From: Ministeria vibrans ATCC 50519
Taxonomy: Eukaryota > Opisthokonta > Filasterea
DNA length: 64,000 nt
Reading direction: 5' to 3'
NCBI GenBank assembly: GCA_943704425.1
Contig: CALSCP010002736.1
Span: forward strand, 1 to 64,000
Numbering within the stretch: the first letter of the stretch is position 1; every line of letters begins with the position of its first letter. Shown here piece after piece: positions 60,026 to 64,000 of the stretch. The notes under the pieces were generated by a model, which worked only from the letters and a program-made list of their open reading frames with translations, was not told where the DNA came from and searched no databases. The position numbers and the translations under genes are program-made.

Positions 60026-60888
60026 CTACATTGCTGCGGTTCGCTGAGCGCGTGTGCATCGGTCTGAGTACACTTTGAGCGTCTGTGCGTGCGTCACTTC
60101 GTCGACAGTGAGCTCAGCCTCCATCAGACGTCGCTATAAGAGAGACAAAGATAGAAAAAGACAGAGAGAAGGAAGGGAGAAAGAAACAAAGTGATGAGAG
60201 AGAATAATGTGATATAGAGAAAGACGAAAGAAACAAAGTGATGAGAGAGAACAAAATGTGATAGAGGGAGAACAATGTGATAGAGAGAGAACAATGTGAT
60301 AGAGAGAGAGAAAGACGAAAGAAACAAAGTGATGAGAGAGAACAAATGTGATAGAGGGAGAACAATGTGATAGAGAGAGAACAATGTGATAGAGAGAGAG
60401 AAAGACGAAAGAAACAAAGTGATGAGAGAGAACAGTGATAGAGAGAAAGACAATAGAAACAAAGTGAATCAGAAATGAGTATAAGGTCAAAATCAGACAG
60501 TGACTCTCATCTGATTTTGTTTTTGATCCACTCACCGTGGTGCGAGCCTGCTTCAGAGCGCCAATATCGCCACTTTTGGCGGCTGTTTCAATCTTTTCGG
60601 TCCAAATGCCGACACATTTGTTGATGGCACTCACTCGCGTGCGGTGCGCCTGCTCGATCTCGGCAAGCACGCCATCGCATGCCTTCTTCACGTCTACGTC
60701 GTGTGAGAACGACGCAGTTGGAATCACACCGTTCAATCTGCGAAAATCGGTTCAAGAGAGGAAATGACAAAAAAATTTCTCTCTCTGTCTCTCTCTCTGT
60801 CACACTTGTTAGCAACGCGATCATCCACAAGGCGGAGCTCCTTCAGAGCTTGCTTGAACTCTCGAATGTCGTCGCAGGGGACAGACAT
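60026..60888 (-). CDS. MIX23: MIX23 (CCDC58) mitochondrial intermembrane-space protein
   Basis: Three exons (60806-60888, 60536-60737, 60026-60133) give 130 aa, near the usual 125-145. The family block KLNGVIPTASFSHDVDVKKA matches human CCDC58 (LNTTVPTASF). Conserved Cys are seen in SVPCDDIREF, KKACDGVLAE, AINKCVGIW and YSDRCTRAQ, and the C-terminal part RRLMEAELTVDEVTHARTLK fits. Mix23 in yeast is an intermembrane-space protein that supports TIM22-type import under stress. It is imported by the disulfide route, so absence of a cleavable presequence is expected. The start is the first ATG; the first codons MSVPCDDIREFKQALKELRL match the family N-terminus. Intron 2 (60134-60535) is filled with the dispersed minisatellite. 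Confidence 0.88.
60170..60472 (+). repeat. minisatellite GAAACAAAGTGATGAGAGAGAACA in MIX23 intron 2
   Basis: About twelve mixed units: GAAAGAAACAAAGTGATGAG alternating with GAGAACAATGTGATAGAG. A higher-order block of about 120 bp (60227-60345 and 60346-60465) is present twice with high identity. The core reads opposite to MIX23 transcription. Confidence 0.95.
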
Positions 60889-61114
60889 GGAATGGGAAGG
60901 AGACTGAGTTGGGGAAAGGAGAAAAGACTGTCAAGTCACTCACGAGTCAAGTGATTTATGATTTCTATTAAAGAATTTCAGTTTGAATATTTTTCATCTC
61001 CCACAGTGCTGATATAACTGTGGGATAGCAGTGAAACTCAGAACCCACCCTCGAAAGAATACTCGAGTGAATTATTATGATTGTTTGAGTTGGAATAATG
61101 AAAATAATATCAAA

Positions 61115-61152
<38 letters not shown>

Positions 61153-61262
61153 ATTTTTTATTATTATAATGGGAATAATGAAGTAAAAGAATTATTATTA
61201 TTAATATTATTATTGTATTACAATCAATATGGGTAAATAGAATGAGGTTAGAAAGGGATTCT
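60889..61262. other. spacer MIX23 / LRR gene, AT-rich
   Basis: 374 bp. 61108-61230 is (AAT)n/(ATT)n-rich. A minus-strand open frame extends through here past the LRR gene's stop in another frame but is low-complexity Ile/Asn. It contains the MIX23 promoter and LRR 3' end. Confidence 0.65.
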
Positions 61263-64000
61263 TTAGGTACGATCGCGCCAGAACAATCGTCCACTATGGA
61301 AAAACGGCATAGAATCAACGTATTGGATGGATTTAGCAGGTGTGAAGGTTGAAAATTCAGAGGAAGGAGAGGCGCTTTGTGAATGAGACGGAGCGTGAAG
61401 GTCCATTGGTTGAGGCTTGGATGAGATCGTGAGGTTGGAGAAGGATGTTGGGAGATCCATCTCGCTGCTGCCCTCGTGACGCTTGTTTGTCCCGTACCAA
61501 TCATAATACTCGAAGTGGGTAATTTCCACATACATTTGGAGTTCAGACGGAATAAGGTACCTCCAAAACTCACCATTCAACTGCTCGCGTGTGAACAATA
61601 TGAGACAAAAGGTCAAACACGCATCACTATGACCTTTGATCGGCGCGCGGTTTGAGATTGAACGGAGAGCACGAGAGATTGCATGACGAGAGTGCGCACC
61701 AATGAAGGGATTCCCAGAGACATCAATGAAGCATAGATATTCCTTTGCAAAATGGCGCGAATCCTTCACCAAAACAAAACATCAATGATAAAAAACGTTA
61801 CTGTATATAGCTTTGTAACGTACCTCAAGAGGAGTACCACTGCAGTAGAGTGATGGATCCCCAAAACTGAAACAGTCCCAGTCGGTCAGGTTGTTGTTGC
61901 TCAAATCAATAATTTCGTGTGCGTCTGGCTGAACCTCTTGGTGACGACGATAAAGAGGCAACGAAGAAGATGATTTTGATTCGTTCTGATTGACATTGAT
62001 TGAGTCATAGCCACAACCACGGTACGAATACAGAACACAGGGAAGGTAGTCGGATGGAATAGAATAGGAAGACAACAGTGTGGACCTCTCCCGCATGCGC
62101 TCAGCAAGCGGTGGAACATGCAGTACTTTGAGTGGGTACTCAGATCCGCCATGGTCGGACGTCTCCGAGGACTCATGAGCGGAGGCAGTATGCAGGGATG
62201 GCAATAGAGCGAAAAAAAGACAATCGCCAGGCCAGGTGTAGCGGGAAAGGCTTGCGCGATACTCGGCATGTCGCTGGATAAGTGAGGGACTGAGGAGAGC
62301 TACATCACACAAAACAAAAGTATTGATGTGAAAACCCTCGAGTGTGACTTTTGTGTTTTGTGTGATTATCCTGTACCTGAACTTGATCAAGCGAATCTTT
62401 CAGCGGAAGGTACTTGTCACTGAGTACCAGCTCTCCCAGCAAAGCGGAAGACGGTAACTTTGGCCAATCAGAAGGCGGCGTCTCGTCAAGCAATGCATTT
62501 GCATCGCCTCCTGCAATCAATTTCCACTCGTCGAAGAAGCGTATGTGAGATGCAAATACTCTCCTGCGGTGCTGCGGTGAGATGAGCACATGACACCAGG
62601 CGGGCAACTGGCCACGCGCATCAAACAAATACTCCGGGTGCACAAACAGCACATGATCAAGCACATACTCCGTGTGCGCTTCGATCAGGCGCGGTAGAGC
62701 GTTTTTGGAGCGGTGGACTGCAGCGTTGCCGGCCAGAGACACTGTCACACGGGAAGTGCGAGAGATCAACTCATCGACCAGCTTCCATATGTTATTCTAC
62801 AATAGAAAGAATTTAAGAGATGAGGGGAGCGTCTAAAGAGCATCTAAGTAGCGTTGAAGGAGCGTCGAAGTCGCGACTTTAGGTAGTATATTAAGAGAAA
62901 GACCAACACAGAGAAAAACAAAAAAAAAAAACAGAAACAGAGACAGAAAAAACAGAGTATGTTGTCAGTCGTACCTCTTTGCACTTGCTTTCGCTGTGGA
63001 AGAAGTTTTGGTTCAGATTGAGTATCCTCAAATTTGGAAACTTCTCCACAAATGTCGAAAGAAGTGGCACATCTGCGTCCTCAAGATGATTGAGGCTCAA
63101 GTCAAGATAGTAAACATCCTGCAGATCAATGTTATTCAAGAGCGCTTCCAGGGCAACGCTGAAGAAGGAAGCAGCGTCAGGCTTCGCATCGTGGGAGGAC
63201 ACCAGAGAGCGTAGTCCAATGCGCTCGCTCAAATTGAGCAGATGCTTCGTCACGACAAACTCTCCTTGTTGCGTCGATGCCGCCAACAATTCACGTTGCT
63301 CCTTGTCCCGACAGAGCTCCGCGTAATGAGGGTACAGGTGGGTGTAGTAAATGTCGTGAGGCGAAGGTGTCTCACTGGCCGCTTTCGCCATCGCCGCGAG
63401 AGAGAGTGGCGCTTGGGTTGTGCGACAGCACACCTCAAAGTCCCTGATCGACAGCCATTCCAAGTCGGAAACCTAAGCCAAAAAGAGGGGTTTTGAGTCC
63501 AAAATGTGACGAAAGATAAGCGAACCAAACAGAAAAGAAGAAAAAGATACCGTAAGATGCTTAACAGCGTTCTCAATACGCACGAAATACTCTTCCGAGA
63601 TTCCCTGGCATTTCAATTATTCCACGTATGTCGAAAGCTACAGACTCGTGGATTAGAAGTGGTATTCGAGCTCGTGGATTCTTTCTGGCTGGGGAACACA
63701 TGCAATGCAAAAAAAAGACATTAAAGTAGTGCGTATTCTGATATTTCCTCACCTGCTGCCTGCGTTGTAATCTTCTTTTCTTCAATTCTTGTAGTTGAGC
63801 CTTTGTCTCGTTTGACAGTGGACCAATTGGCATCCATCTCAATGAGCACTGCGGATTTTGTGTCAGACAAGCATTTGGCCAAGACCTCTCGAAATTCGCA
63901 CTGTCAGATTCAGAAATAGGACCAATAGTTTCAAAATGCACGCCATCTTCCTGAAACGACACCCCAAGAAGACCCTTTTTAGCAAAATGGGCCTTGTCAA
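61263..64000 (-). CDS. leucine-rich-repeat protein of unknown role, 5' end outside window
   Basis: Exons (5' to 3'): beyond 64000 to 63753, 63551-63604, 62975-63472, 62377-62796, 61824 to about 62336, 61263-61763; all junctions in phase 0, about 630 codons visible. LRR-type strands: LQDVYYLDLSLNHLEDADVP, FPNLRILNLNQNFFHSES, AHEIIDLSNNNLTDWDCF, KEYLCFIDVSGNPFIGAHS. They are scattered among long non-LRR segments rather than forming one array. The first visible exon has KKGLLGVSFQEDGVHFETIG and a basic KKRRLQRRQQ. No signal peptide, membrane span or kinase domain is visible in the part present. The exon ending near 62336 needs a 40-bp intron (62337-62376) to keep frame; the more usual-looking acceptor at 62300 would break it. 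I do not recognise the family. Confidence 0.6.

Noticed and set aside
60968-61576. 202-codon minus-strand frame overlapping the LRR gene end
   Set aside because: Its second half is Ile/Asn low complexity from AAT repeats, and the first half overlaps a better supported LRR exon in another frame.

Overview
The window is nuclear DNA of a single-celled (or simple) eukaryote with a compact, intron-rich genome. Genes lie on both strands, often 110-500 bp apart, and most are cut by short GT-AG introns of about 40-350 bp. Introns and spacers are packed with GA, GT, CA and AAT microsatellites and with a recurring minisatellite. I cannot fix the lineage. The gene set implies a free-living eukaryote with a cilium (TMEM67/meckelin, TAPT1) and an aerobic mitochondrion (complex I NDUFB10, intermembrane-space MIX23). 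Gene names below rest on reading the spliced translations against what I know of each family. No database was searched.

Layout, left to right: a possible minus-strand exon at the left edge; GOLPH3 (+); TMEM67 (+, 15 exons, 999 aa); a VIT/vWA-domain protein (+); TAPT1 (-); NDUFB10 (+); an EF-hand/C1 diacylglycerol kinase (-, 16 exons); TOR (-, 7.2-kb exon, broken off inside the kinase domain beside a 39-nt homopolymer); NAD kinase (+); a GT14-like glycosyltransferase (-); choline/ethanolamine kinase (+); a tandem coactosin/ADF-like protein (-); an Efm7-like methyltransferase (-); a C1orf43/NICE-3 family protein (-); an unknown 95-aa membrane protein (+); a SMARCAL1-like SNF2 helicase (-); a secreted, circularly permuted type PHB depolymerase (-); midasin/MDN1 (+, 17 kb without an intron); MIX23 (-); and a leucine-rich-repeat protein (-) running off the right edge.

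The genes do not form one pathway. They cover Golgi and lipid signalling (GOLPH3, DGK, choline kinase), growth control (TOR), ribosome assembly and translation (midasin, Efm7), cilia (TMEM67, TAPT1), mitochondria (NDUFB10, MIX23) and genome upkeep (SMARCAL1-like). The splice models were checked by reading phase: for every complete gene the exon lengths add up to a whole number of codons.

The strongest oddities are: (1) the TOR gene lacks its catalytic loop and FATC while the adjacent DGK lacks a recognisable first exon, both at the same poly-A run; (2) a dispersed minisatellite with core AAACAAAGTGATAGAGAG that seeds introns and spacers across the window; (3) the contrast between exon-shredded genes and two giant unbroken exons. 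I found no tRNA, rRNA, CRISPR array, insertion sequence or clear transposon, and no clearly new multi-gene system.
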